A stretch of DNA of 64,000 bases. It comes from Dyadobacter sp. UC 10. Its GTDB lineage: Bacteria; Bacteroidota; Bacteroidia; Cytophagales; Spirosomataceae. The stretch covers positions 6,506,501-6,570,500 of the forward strand of contig NZ_VSRN01000001.1 in NCBI RefSeq assembly GCF_008369915.1, given 5' to 3'. Shown in pieces: positions 50,059-58,217 of this stretch (positions within the stretch are counted from its first letter, which is position 1; the number at the start of each line of letters is the position of its first letter). A model generated the notes under the pieces. It did no database searches, had not been told where the DNA came from, and saw only the letters and a list, made by a program, of their open reading frames with translations. The position numbers and the translations under genes were made by a program.

Positions 50059-51558
50059 TCAGACCAGCACAGGACGAGACCGCACAATTTCCTGCCAGCC
50101 CAGATAATTCTGCTGCGCCAGCACGCTCCGGGCGGAGGGCAAGGTGGTCATGTTGCTCTTTTTCAGTTGTTTTAAATGGTCAATACTTGCATAAACACCT
50201 GACTGTAACCCGGAAAGATATGCCGCACCCAATGCGGATACTTCCTGTAAACCAGGATTCACGACAGGCTTTTCGAGGAGATCAGCCAGAAACTGAACCA
50301 CAAAACCGTTGGAGGTAAGTCCGCCGTCGATCATCAATTGTTCCAGCACAATATCTGCGTCCAGCTCCATCGCCGTAATCACATCCCTGATCTGGTAAGC
50401 CACCGATTCGAGGGCGGCGCGCACAATATGATTTTTGGTATGGTCAAAAGTGAGGCCGGTAATCGAAGCTTTTCGGTTCATATCCCAATGCGGCGCCCCT
50501 AGTCCGCTGAATGCCGGGACTAGATAAACGCCACCGTTGTCACTTACGCTTTTCGCCATTTCTTCGGTTTCACGGCTGTTTTCGAACAACCCCAGGTTGT
50601 TTTTGAGCCACTCGATCGTAGCGCCGCAGGTCACGATCACACCTTCGAGCGCGTATTCAATATGCGAGGCGGTACTGTATCCCATGGTCGTAACCATCCC
50701 CTGGCCGGACATTTTCGGTACAGTCCCGATGTTCATCAATATCGACGACCCGGTTCCCAAGGTAGCTTTGGCGATACCTGGCCCGAAACAGCCTTCCCCG
50801 AAAGCAGCCGCGTGCGAATCGCCGATCATCGCTGTGATCGGAAGTGGTTTCTCAAAGAGCCCGCCAAAGTAGGAAGCCCCAAAATCACTCGAAGAAGCCT
50901 GAATATCAGGTAAATGCAAACCGGAAAGCCCAAGCGCACCGAGAATTTCTTCGTCCCAGGATAGTGTTTCCAGATTAAAAAAGAGCGTGCGGGAGGCATT
51001 GGTATGGTCTGTCAGATACCGCTTTCCACCCGTCAATTTAAAAAGCAGCCAGGTATCTATCGTTCCAAAATAGGCCTGGCCAGCCTGAATAGCGTCCCTC
51101 ACCCTATTGTTATTTTCCAAAAGCCAGCAAACTTTCGTCCCCGAAAAATAGGGGTCGATCAGCAAGCCCGTCCGGGAACGGATCAGATCCGAAAATCCTT
51201 CGGTGACCAGTTTCTCACAAATGCCCGTCGACCGTTTGCATTGCCACACGATGGCATTGTATATCGGCTTGCCCGACTCTCCCCAAACCACAAAGGTTTC
51301 CCGCTGGTTTGAAATGCCGCAGGAAACAATATCGGCAGGTAAACCACCTTTTGCAGCAAAATCTTCCAGGCATTTCCTGACCGAAACCAGCACATTGGCA
51401 TAAATTTCCTGAGGCTCCTGCTCTACAAACCCACCTTTGAGGTAGAAGGTTTTGAGCGGCTCGGAACCTCGGGCCACCGGTTCGCCCACAGCATTGAAAA
51501 TGACGGACTTGGTACTGCTGGTACCCTGATCGATCGCTAAAACAAACGGACCTTGCAT
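50059..51558 (-). CDS. FGGY family carbohydrate kinase (glycerol-kinase-like)
   Basis: A 499-residue ATP-dependent sugar or polyol kinase. The FGGY N-terminal domain starts LAIDQGTSSTKSVIFNAVGE, and ISNQRETFVVWGESGKPIYN near 85 and IVWQCKRSTGICEKLV near 108 line the substrate pocket. ATLGTGSSILMNIG near 265 and the C-terminal signature LMIDGGLTSNGFVVQFLADL (about 408-427) bind ATP. It is closest in look to GlpK, but the usual GlpK WQDRR motif reads WQCKR, so another polyol or ketose is likely. It is co-transcribed with the apiosidase-like hydrolase and could be the ketopentose kinase missing from the isomerase/transketolase operon. Confidence 0.9.
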   Translation of the reverse strand: MQGPFVLAIDQGTSSTKSVIFNAVGEPVARGSEPLKTFYLKGGFVEQEPQEIYANVLVSVRKCLEDFAAKGGLPADIVSCGISNQRETFVVWGESGKPIYNAIVWQCKRSTGICEKLVTEGFSDLIRSRTGLLIDPYFSGTKVCWLLENNNRVRDAIQAGQAYFGTIDTWLLFKLTGGKRYLTDHTNASRTLFFNLETLSWDEEILGALGLSGLHLPDIQASSSDFGASYFGGLFEKPLPITAMIGDSHAAAFGEGCFGPGIAKATLGTGSSILMNIGTVPKMSGQGMVTTMGYSTASHIEYALEGVIVTCGATIEWLKNNLGLFENSRETEEMAKSVSDNGGVYLVPAFSGLGAPHWDMNRKASITGLTFDHTKNHIVRAALESVAYQIRDVITAMELDADIVLEQLMIDGGLTSNGFVVQFLADLLEKPVVNPGLQEVSALGAAYLSGLQSGVYASIDHLKQLKKSNMTTLPSARSVLAQQNYLGWQEIVRSRPVLV

Positions 51559-51708
51559 AGCTTAAATGGAGAATAACGAATTGATAATGGGTCGGATCTT
51601 AACAAAACAAAGAAAAGAAAAATAAACGTAAACAAAGAAAGATATCATTTATTTCCTCTAATTTAAACTTACCAAAGTATCATTTACTGAAAACAGCTGC
51701 TTTTGCTA
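51559..51708. promoter_or_regulatory. Divergent promoter region between the kinase and DUF5703 genes
   Basis: A 150-bp AT-rich spacer. Between 51601 and 51641 the plus strand has AACAAAGAAAAGAAAAAT and GTAAACAAAGAAAGAT, matching the AAAGAAA-type motifs in the other two candidate promoters. Confidence 0.4.
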
Positions 51709-54012
51709 ATGAGATCTCCCCGGCTACAACCGTTGCTTGCATTGTTTGCTATAATTCTGTCAACTGCCCAACTTAACGCTCAGTCTGACCAAATTGACCG
51801 CTCCAATGTGATCTGGACAACCCAAAGCAAAAACTCGGGCGAATCTATGCCCTGCGGCGGCGGAGATATCGGGCTAAATGTATGGGTTGAAAACGGTGAT
51901 GTACTTTTCTATATGTCGCGCAGCGGGGCTTTCGACGAAAACAACCAAATGCTGAAACAGGGCAGAATGCGGTTGCGCCTGGCTCCGAACCCTTTCCATG
52001 CAGGCGATTTCAAGCAGGAATTACAACTTTCAAAAGGAAGCGTGCGGATTTCAGCGGGCGGAACTGTGCTCGATATCTGGGTTGACGTATTTCGTCCGCT
52101 GATTCACGTGTCGGTAAAAAGCAGCCGTCCAACGCAGCTGAATGCATTTTATGAATCCTGGCGGTTTGAAGATCATGTTGTCGCCGGGCCTGAACTCCGT
52201 GCGAATTCTTACAAGGCACCGCAGCCTTTCGAGGTTGTAACCCGGAAAGACAATATTACATTCCAGGGAAACGAAATCCTTTTTTTCCACAGAAATCCGG
52301 CTGACCAGGAGAATATATTTGATTTTACGGTCAAAAAAGAACAAATGGAAGCGGTTAAGGATCAGCTCTTTAACCCGGTCAAAAACAATACATTCGGTGG
52401 CATCGTGCGGGGAAGTAACCTGCGTGCGGCGGGTCAGTCGGAAGGTACTTATGCGAGTACCGGGTTTAAGGCGTGGAAGCTGGAAAGTGTGAAGAATGCC
52501 AGGTCGCACGAACTGGAAATCGCGCTGCATGTAGCGCAATCGGGTAGTTTGGAAGAATGGAAAACGGAACTGGCCGCTATTTTTAAAGATGCATACGACA
52601 ACAGAAAAACAGCACTTTCCGCATCGCAAGCCTGGTGGAAGCAATTTTGGAACAGAAGCTATATTTGGATTGAAGGCAAAGACAGTTCGGTCACACGCAA
52701 TTATAATCTCTTCCGGTATCAGCTGGCCTGCAATGCATTCGGAAAGTGGCCGACGAAATTTAATGGAGGCTTATTCACTTTTGACCCCGAATACGTAGAC
52801 AGGAAATACAGCTATTCTCCCGATTTCCGTCTCTGGGGCGGCGGCACGTTCACAGCACAAAATCAAAGGCTGGTCTATTTTCCCATGTTTAAAAACGGCG
52901 ATTTTGATCTGCTGAAACCACAATTCGATTTTTATTTAAACAATCTGAAAAACGCGGAGCTGCGCAGCGAACATTATTGGAAGCACAAAGGCGCGAGTTT
53001 CACCGAGCAGATTGAAAATTTTGGCTTACCGAATGTGACCGAATATGGAATGAAGCGTCCAGCGGGTTACGACCCCGGAATTGAACACAACGCGTGGCTG
53101 GAATATCAATGGGAAACAGTGTTTGAATTTTGCCTGATGATGCTCGAAACCGAGCGTTATGAAGGCCGGGATATCACTGAATACATCCCGTTTATCGAAA
53201 GCTGCCTCACTTTCTATGACGAGCATTATCAAATGCTGGCAAAGCAGCGCGGCGTAAAAACGCTGGATGAAAACGGGCATTATATCCTGTACCCAAGTTC
53301 TGCTGCCGAGACTTTCAAAATGACCTACAACTCCACAACGGTCATTTGCGCATTGAAAGTAATACTCGAAAGAATACTGGCATTACCAGAAAAATATCTC
53401 GAAAAATCGCAGCGGGAAAAATGGACGACGATGTTACAAAAGGTCCCGCCACTCCCGTTTGCGGAATTCGACGGCCGCAAAACGCTGGCGCCGGCCGTAA
53501 CCTGGGCGCGGGTGCAAAATTCGGAAACGCCGCAACTGTATCCCGTTTTCCCCTGGGGTATTTATGGTGTTGGAAAACCCGGACTGGACATTGCAGTCAA
53601 CACATATAGATTCGATCCACACGCCGTGAAGTTCAAAAGCCACGTTGGCTGGCGGCAATACAGCATTTTCGCGGCCCGGCTGGGATTAGCGGAAGAAGCT
53701 GCGACACTGACGCGCGAGAAATTCAAAGATTCAAACCATCGTTTCCCAACATTCTGGGGGCCGGGTTTTGATTGGACGCCCGACCACAACTGGGGCGGCT
53801 CGGCGATGATCGGCTTGCAGGAAATGCTCATGCAAACCGATGACCGCAGGATTTACCTGCTGCCGGCCTGGCCGAAAGAATGGAATGGAAAATTCAGGCT
53901 GCATGCGCCGTACCAGACCGTTCTGGAAGGTAGTATCAGAGATGGAAAAATCGAGAATCTGAGCGTTACACCATCCTCACGTGCAGCCGATGTGACTGTT
54001 TTACCGCTTTGA
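51709..54012 (+). CDS. Secreted DUF5703 protein, GH95-like (alpha/alpha)6 enzyme
   Basis: About 767 residues; the ATG at 51709 begins the signal peptide (MRSPRLQPLLALFAIILSTA) two codons after an in-frame TTG. The N-terminal part is DUF5703-like (VIWTTQSKNSGESMPCGGGD, LNVWVENGDVLFYMSRSGAF), similar to the N-terminal module of GH95 fucosidase/galactosidase proteins. The helical core includes YNLFRYQLACNAFGKWPTKF, FRLWGGGTFTAQNQRLVYFP, YPSSAAETFKMTYNSTTVIC and WTPDHNWGGSAMIGLQEMLM. The C-terminus is beta-rich. Activity on alpha-linked L-sugars of pectin is plausible. It is divergent from the kinase gene and overlaps the convergent DUF3826 gene by 12 nt. Confidence 0.83.
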   Translation: MRSPRLQPLLALFAIILSTAQLNAQSDQIDRSNVIWTTQSKNSGESMPCGGGDIGLNVWVENGDVLFYMSRSGAFDENNQMLKQGRMRLRLAPNPFHAGDFKQELQLSKGSVRISAGGTVLDIWVDVFRPLIHVSVKSSRPTQLNAFYESWRFEDHVVAGPELRANSYKAPQPFEVVTRKDNITFQGNEILFFHRNPADQENIFDFTVKKEQMEAVKDQLFNPVKNNTFGGIVRGSNLRAAGQSEGTYASTGFKAWKLESVKNARSHELEIALHVAQSGSLEEWKTELAAIFKDAYDNRKTALSASQAWWKQFWNRSYIWIEGKDSSVTRNYNLFRYQLACNAFGKWPTKFNGGLFTFDPEYVDRKYSYSPDFRLWGGGTFTAQNQRLVYFPMFKNGDFDLLKPQFDFYLNNLKNAELRSEHYWKHKGASFTEQIENFGLPNVTEYGMKRPAGYDPGIEHNAWLEYQWETVFEFCLMMLETERYEGRDITEYIPFIESCLTFYDEHYQMLAKQRGVKTLDENGHYILYPSSAAETFKMTYNSTTVICALKVILERILALPEKYLEKSQREKWTTMLQKVPPLPFAEFDGRKTLAPAVTWARVQNSETPQLYPVFPWGIYGVGKPGLDIAVNTYRFDPHAVKFKSHVGWRQYSIFAARLGLAEEAATLTREKFKDSNHRFPTFWGPGFDWTPDHNWGGSAMIGLQEMLMQTDDRRIYLLPAWPKEWNGKFRLHAPYQTVLEGSIRDGKIENLSVTPSSRAADVTVLPL

Positions 54013-54648
54013 CCGCGCATTCCAGGCAGCGCGCTCCTTTTGCAGATCGTAACCGCGTTTGGCCAGGTAATTGTTGATCCTGCCTTTGTATTTACCAAAA
54101 ATCCGGTGCTTATCCTCGGAAGAACCAGCATCCATCGCCAGCTCCCGCGCCTCGACAAGCCAACTATTGATCTGCCCTTTTTCCTCTGCGGTCAGAGAAG
54201 GAATCATGTCCTGATAAGCCTTCGTCGTGACAGATAACACATTGAAAGTCATACCATCTTTCACTGCATTAACCTGCTCGCTGGTCAGTTCAGCTGCCAG
54301 TTTGTTCAGGTACGCATCATGTAACGGCGCCAGCTGTCTGGATGTAGCTTCCTCGATTGATTTTCGTTTAGCTTCAACTATATTTTTATCTGTTTCCTTA
54401 TCAATAGCTGCAACCTGCTTCTTTTCATCTTCATGAATTGCATTCAGGGCGCGGTACTGATCCACAATCAACCCCTTGACTTTATGGTACTTCAGCGAAT
54501 CGCCTATTTGCATGGTATTCAAAATCCTGGATGCGCGCTGATCCAAAGTTTTAGTGTAATTCAATTCCTCCTGCGCCGAATTCTGCGCCTTTGCGCTCAG
54601 GCTTATCAGCATGATACCGAGAGAAAAAATGGCAGCTTTTGCATTCAT
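54001..54648 (-). CDS. Secreted DUF3826 family protein
   Basis: A 215-residue exported all-helical protein (signal ending ISLSAKAQ). The body contains TKTLDQRASRILNTMQIGDS, RALNAIHEDEKKQVAAID, PLHDAYLNKLAAELTSEQVN and YLAKRGYDLQKERAAWNARS, the usual order of the DUF3826 family, which recurs in pectin and polysaccharide loci of Bacteroidota without known function. It is the last gene of the minus-strand pectin operon. Its last codons overlap the convergent DUF5703 gene by 12 nt. Confidence 0.87.
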   Translation of the reverse strand: MNAKAAIFSLGIMLISLSAKAQNSAQEELNYTKTLDQRASRILNTMQIGDSLKYHKVKGLIVDQYRALNAIHEDEKKQVAAIDKETDKNIVEAKRKSIEEATSRQLAPLHDAYLNKLAAELTSEQVNAVKDGMTFNVLSVTTKAYQDMIPSLTAEEKGQINSWLVEARELAMDAGSSEDKHRIFGKYKGRINNYLAKRGYDLQKERAAWNARSKR

Positions 54649-54655
54649 ACTTATA

Positions 54656-55549
54656 TCATTTCGTTTGAAAAATTGATTTCATGTAGGCAGTATTGGCGCC
54701 GAAATTTCCTTTTACGTTTTGCGGTTGTGTCGCATCACGGGAGCGTTCAATGACCAGCCAGCCTTCCCAGCCTATTTTATCAAGCGTTTTTTTAACTTTT
54801 GGCATATCGAGGCGCGTATTGTTTTCCAGCCACACGCCGTCTTTGTCGGTACAATGGATCTGGCAAATGCGGTTTTTACCCAAAATCCGCAGCTCTTCGT
54901 TCACATCCCTTCCCGCTTCGAGCGCATTCGAAAAATTAAAATAGCTCTGTATCGCTTTTGAGCCCACCTCATTCAGCAATTTCACTTCCTCAGCCGCACT
55001 CAGCGCGGTTTCTATCCCAATGATAATGCCCGCCTTTTCTGCCAGCGGGGCGATCATTTTCAGCCTTTCGACAATCTGTGGGCGCAATTCCGGATTTTTC
55101 ACCAGATCGCCCTGAACGCCCATCGGCAGAAACGCAACTTTAATATTCATCTCCTGCATCGTCTGAATACAGTCGCCGACCATTTTCTCGACGCCATCGC
55201 GTTTGGCAAACGATTGTGCGTAAAAGCCCGTCATCGCCAGTGAGCAAAAAGTAAGGTTCAACTCCTTTGCTTTGTCGAGATATTGCTGCCGGATCAGCGG
55301 ATCAGCGAGTTTGTTGTCGAAGGTCTCGCGGTTGCCAAGGCCGCCCATATCGATTTCCAGACCATCGGCACCAATCTCTTTGGCCAATGGTAATGCACTG
55401 ATTTTCTGCCTTTTCAGGATCATCAAATCAATCACTGCAATCTTGTAGCGCTGGCCTTTCGAAGGCTGGGCAACCACGTCGCCCAGCCTCAGGAATGGCG
55501 CCGAAACTGTTCCGGCAGCTATCATGTTGATGAAATGTCTTCTTTTCAT
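54656..55549 (-). CDS. Exported TIM-barrel sugar phosphate isomerase/epimerase family protein
   Basis: About 297 residues from the ATG at 55549, where a Tat-like signal begins (MKRRHFINMIAAGTVSAPFL); the in-frame ATG at 55570 would overlap the upstream gene. The AP-endonuclease-2/xylose-isomerase-like barrel is seen in LAKEIGADGLEIDMGGLGNR, NLTFCSLAMTGFYAQSFAKR, AEKAGIIIGIETALSAAEEV and ICQIHCTDKDGVWLENNTRL, with metal-ligand Glu and His positions. Periplasmic members often occur in sugar-acid and pectin loci; reaction unknown. It is 7 nt upstream of the DUF3826 gene and 2 nt after the BNR gene. Confidence 0.87.
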   Translation of the reverse strand: MKRRHFINMIAAGTVSAPFLRLGDVVAQPSKGQRYKIAVIDLMILKRQKISALPLAKEIGADGLEIDMGGLGNRETFDNKLADPLIRQQYLDKAKELNLTFCSLAMTGFYAQSFAKRDGVEKMVGDCIQTMQEMNIKVAFLPMGVQGDLVKNPELRPQIVERLKMIAPLAEKAGIIIGIETALSAAEEVKLLNEVGSKAIQSYFNFSNALEAGRDVNEELRILGKNRICQIHCTDKDGVWLENNTRLDMPKVKKTLDKIGWEGWLVIERSRDATQPQNVKGNFGANTAYMKSIFQTK

Positions 55550-55551
55550 AA

Positions 55552-56646
55552 TTAAATGCCTCCCGGCCATTTGCCGTTTTCGATCGCCTTACCTTTCAAC
55601 CTGGAAGGATCGATTTTTACATATTTGATTTTCTCCCGCCGCCAGGTGTACACAATATGCACCATGCCGTCAGTGGACTGGATCACAGATGGATATGAGT
55701 ACTGACTGATCGGCGAATCTTCGAGAATCAGTACCGCATCCCAGTTTTTACCGTCCTTTGAAATAGAAACATTCAGCGGTGTCCGAGGTCCTTTCACCTC
55801 ATTGCCGGGGGGTAGCACGTGGTTATAAACCAGCAGTTGCCGGCCATCCTTCAAAGTCACCGCATCCGTCCCGGAATTATTATTCGGTAAGTTGGAAGCT
55901 TTCATTTCCGACCAGGTTTTGCCATTATCCTTCGACCACGATTCCATAATCGCACGATTTTTACTACGGGCAAGGATTTGCAAATCTCCATTTGCATGCG
56001 TCAGAATGCTGGGCTGGATCGCGTTAATCGTCTTGCCGTCGTTTATCGGGCCAACTTTCCGCCAGGTTTTCCCAAAATCAGGCGTCACCTCAAAATGTAC
56101 ACGCCAGCCGTTCTTGCCTTCGGTACTGGTCGGGCACCATAGCTCACCGTTTTTGAGAAGTACCGGCTTATTTTTAACCGGCCCCAGGTAATCATCTTTC
56201 AAGGCCTGCGGCTTCGACCAGCTTTTTCCATTGTCCTTTGAGGTGACCAGAAATCCCTTCCATGCCGATACCGTAGGCCCGACTTTATAAAAAAGCATCA
56301 GCTCGCCATTGGGGACCTGATACAAAACCGGGTTCCAGCAGGCATAGCGCACTTTTTCGTCCTGGATACCATTGGCCACTGACACAGGTGCGCTCCATTT
56401 ACCGTTTTCAAGCCGCGTCACCCAAATCTCCACATCCGGATTCCGCTCCTTTGTACCTCCAAAGAACGCAGCGACAAGTCCGCCAGGCGTTTCGGCAATG
56501 GTCGATGCGTGACATTCGGGGAAAGGTGCTTTTTCATAAATGAACTCGTCGATGACGATCCCGTCTTTCCAGCTTTGCGCATGGGCTGAACAGAGTACGC
56601 TAAGCGCCAGGAATGCAGCTCCAAGCCAGTTCTTTGTTTTTTTCAT
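55552..56646 (-). CDS. Exported sialidase-fold (BNR) protein
   Basis: A 364-residue secreted six-bladed propeller of the BNR_2/exo-sialidase type (signal ending LCSAHAQ). Asp boxes are visible: SKDNGKSW near 133, TPDFGKTW near 185, SKDNGKTW near 240 and SKDGKNW near 300. The N-terminal FPECHASTIAETPGGLVAAF contains the typical strand but not the sialidase Arg triad in the classical FRIP form. It may act on an acidic sugar of pectin such as a ketodeoxy acid, or be a non-sialidase hydrolase. It overlaps the upstream MGH1-like gene by 4 nt. Confidence 0.85.
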   Translation of the reverse strand: MKKTKNWLGAAFLALSVLCSAHAQSWKDGIVIDEFIYEKAPFPECHASTIAETPGGLVAAFFGGTKERNPDVEIWVTRLENGKWSAPVSVANGIQDEKVRYACWNPVLYQVPNGELMLFYKVGPTVSAWKGFLVTSKDNGKSWSKPQALKDDYLGPVKNKPVLLKNGELWCPTSTEGKNGWRVHFEVTPDFGKTWRKVGPINDGKTINAIQPSILTHANGDLQILARSKNRAIMESWSKDNGKTWSEMKASNLPNNNSGTDAVTLKDGRQLLVYNHVLPPGNEVKGPRTPLNVSISKDGKNWDAVLILEDSPISQYSYPSVIQSTDGMVHIVYTWRREKIKYVKIDPSRLKGKAIENGKWPGGI

Positions 56647-58208
56647 TTTTTGTCGCGGGTTAAGGTAGATGTTTGAATGAGCAATCTGTCTAAATTCTTG
56701 GAGGAACCGATCTGTTTTCCGTTCAAGAAAACCAGCAGGCCGGTACCTTTCTTATAATGCTGTCCGTCTTTGTCCCAGAGGATCGTCAGGATATTCCCGT
56801 GATAAAGCACATTATCGAGACAAAACCAGTCCCATTTTTCCTGCGGGACCAGCGGATTTACTTCAATCGTATCGTCTGCGCGCGGCCTCAATCCTACCAA
56901 ACCAGTGATGATCAGATCATTGAAAGTCGAATGGTTGTAATAGCGGCTCCGCTCCTGATCGCCTTTTAACCAATAGCCCGTTGTTTCGTCAAGGTACTCT
57001 CCGATGTACGGCTTGCCCCGGTAATATTGCGATTCCACGTACAGCTCCATTAATCTGAAATAGGTAGTATCCGCCAGGTTTGAAGGATCCGGCTGGTTCA
57101 TGCGGTTGGCCATCCCGGTGAGCGTTTGCGAAGTTGCAAAAGGCCACACAGCACCGTCCCACTCACATTGACAGCAACCATGCGTGCGAAAATCCGGGTG
57201 ACGGCGCTCGGCGGTAGTCAGGCCAAAAGGCGCCAGAAACCCCTTTGGATCGGATACCTGTTTCCACGCTTCGTCGTATTGTTTGCCGGGTAGATTGAAA
57301 TACCAGGGAATATAGCCGATCGCCTCGCGGACTCCTGCAAACTCCCCTTCCCCTCTCTTCTTTACGGTTTCAAAAAACTGGCTTTCCGCATTCCAGAGCC
57401 TATTTTCTATTAATTTTTGTAAGGTATCGGCTTTTGATTTATATAAATTTGCAACCTCTGCTTTCCCGTCAATCGTTGCGATTTCCGAAAGTGCTTTTGC
57501 ATTTCCATACATATAACTATTGATCGTCGGCCGCGCGTTTTGCTCCCGCCTGCCCCCGCTGACCGATTCCTCCATTCCATCTTTTACATCCGTTTGCCAG
57601 AATAATCCGCTCGGTGTGCGGCGGTCCTTTTCCCACGTTTTGTATTCGTCCTGCAAGTCGGGCAGCAGGTTTGTAAGGTAGTTTTGGTCAAGATTTACTT
57701 TATAGCGGTTGAGTAATGCATCGGCTGTCCAGCTGCTGAATGTGAGCAGTTTTTTCATCCTTCCTCCCTCATTTCCCCTAAACCAGACGTGCACATATTC
57801 GTTAAGATACTGCTGGTTATGCAGCCACCGGCCTTCGTAAATATGATGCCCGAGCGCGCAGCTGATCATATTATACTTGTCGGCATAATTGCGGTCAACG
57901 AGGAATTCGGTGATAATGTGTCCTTGCGGAGTTTGGTGTAAATGTTTGCGAAACGTCCACCAGCGGTAATAATAGATTTCCTTGAAGTTATCCTGCGGAC
58001 AGTCGAACAGCGGAATATTCGCTTTCATCCAATCCCAGGACTGCGCATTGGAAATTGCATTAACCTTATTCTCATCCTCCATCCGGTTAAAATGCTCGAC
58101 GTGGTGCCTGAAATTATCTGCCTTCAAAACGGCACCCTGCTGCATTTTTTTCGAGCACGATGTAATGAATGCGACCAGAATCAACAGTAAAAAAATTTGA
58201 TACTTCAT
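56643..58208 (-). CDS. MGH1-like/GH63-type (alpha/alpha)6 glycoside hydrolase lipoprotein
   Basis: About 521 residues starting at the ATG at 58208 (a TTG two codons upstream is less likely). The signal ends in the lipobox FITSC. The barrel is of the MGH1/glucosylglycerate-hydrolase type: IYYYRWWTFRKHLHQTP near 85, RWLHNQQYLNEYVHVWFRGN near 130, TPSGLFWQTDVKDGMEESVS near 200, HGCCQCEWDGAVWPFATSQT near 350 with the typical WDGxVWP, and YNHSTFNDLIITGLVGLRPR near 430. It probably removes a terminal sugar from an oligosaccharide. It is 9 nt after the large beta-helix gene in the pectin operon. Confidence 0.87.
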   Translation of the reverse strand: MKYQIFLLLILVAFITSCSKKMQQGAVLKADNFRHHVEHFNRMEDENKVNAISNAQSWDWMKANIPLFDCPQDNFKEIYYYRWWTFRKHLHQTPQGHIITEFLVDRNYADKYNMISCALGHHIYEGRWLHNQQYLNEYVHVWFRGNEGGRMKKLLTFSSWTADALLNRYKVNLDQNYLTNLLPDLQDEYKTWEKDRRTPSGLFWQTDVKDGMEESVSGGRREQNARPTINSYMYGNAKALSEIATIDGKAEVANLYKSKADTLQKLIENRLWNAESQFFETVKKRGEGEFAGVREAIGYIPWYFNLPGKQYDEAWKQVSDPKGFLAPFGLTTAERRHPDFRTHGCCQCEWDGAVWPFATSQTLTGMANRMNQPDPSNLADTTYFRLMELYVESQYYRGKPYIGEYLDETTGYWLKGDQERSRYYNHSTFNDLIITGLVGLRPRADDTIEVNPLVPQEKWDWFCLDNVLYHGNILTILWDKDGQHYKKGTGLLVFLNGKQIGSSKNLDRLLIQTSTLTRDKK

Positions 58209-58217
58209 TCTCAAAAC

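Noticed and set aside
50059..51558. Housekeeping glycerol kinase assignment
   Set aside because: The motif differs from GlpK and there is no glycerol facilitator or glycerol-3-phosphate dehydrogenase next to it; kept as a FGGY kinase of unknown substrate.
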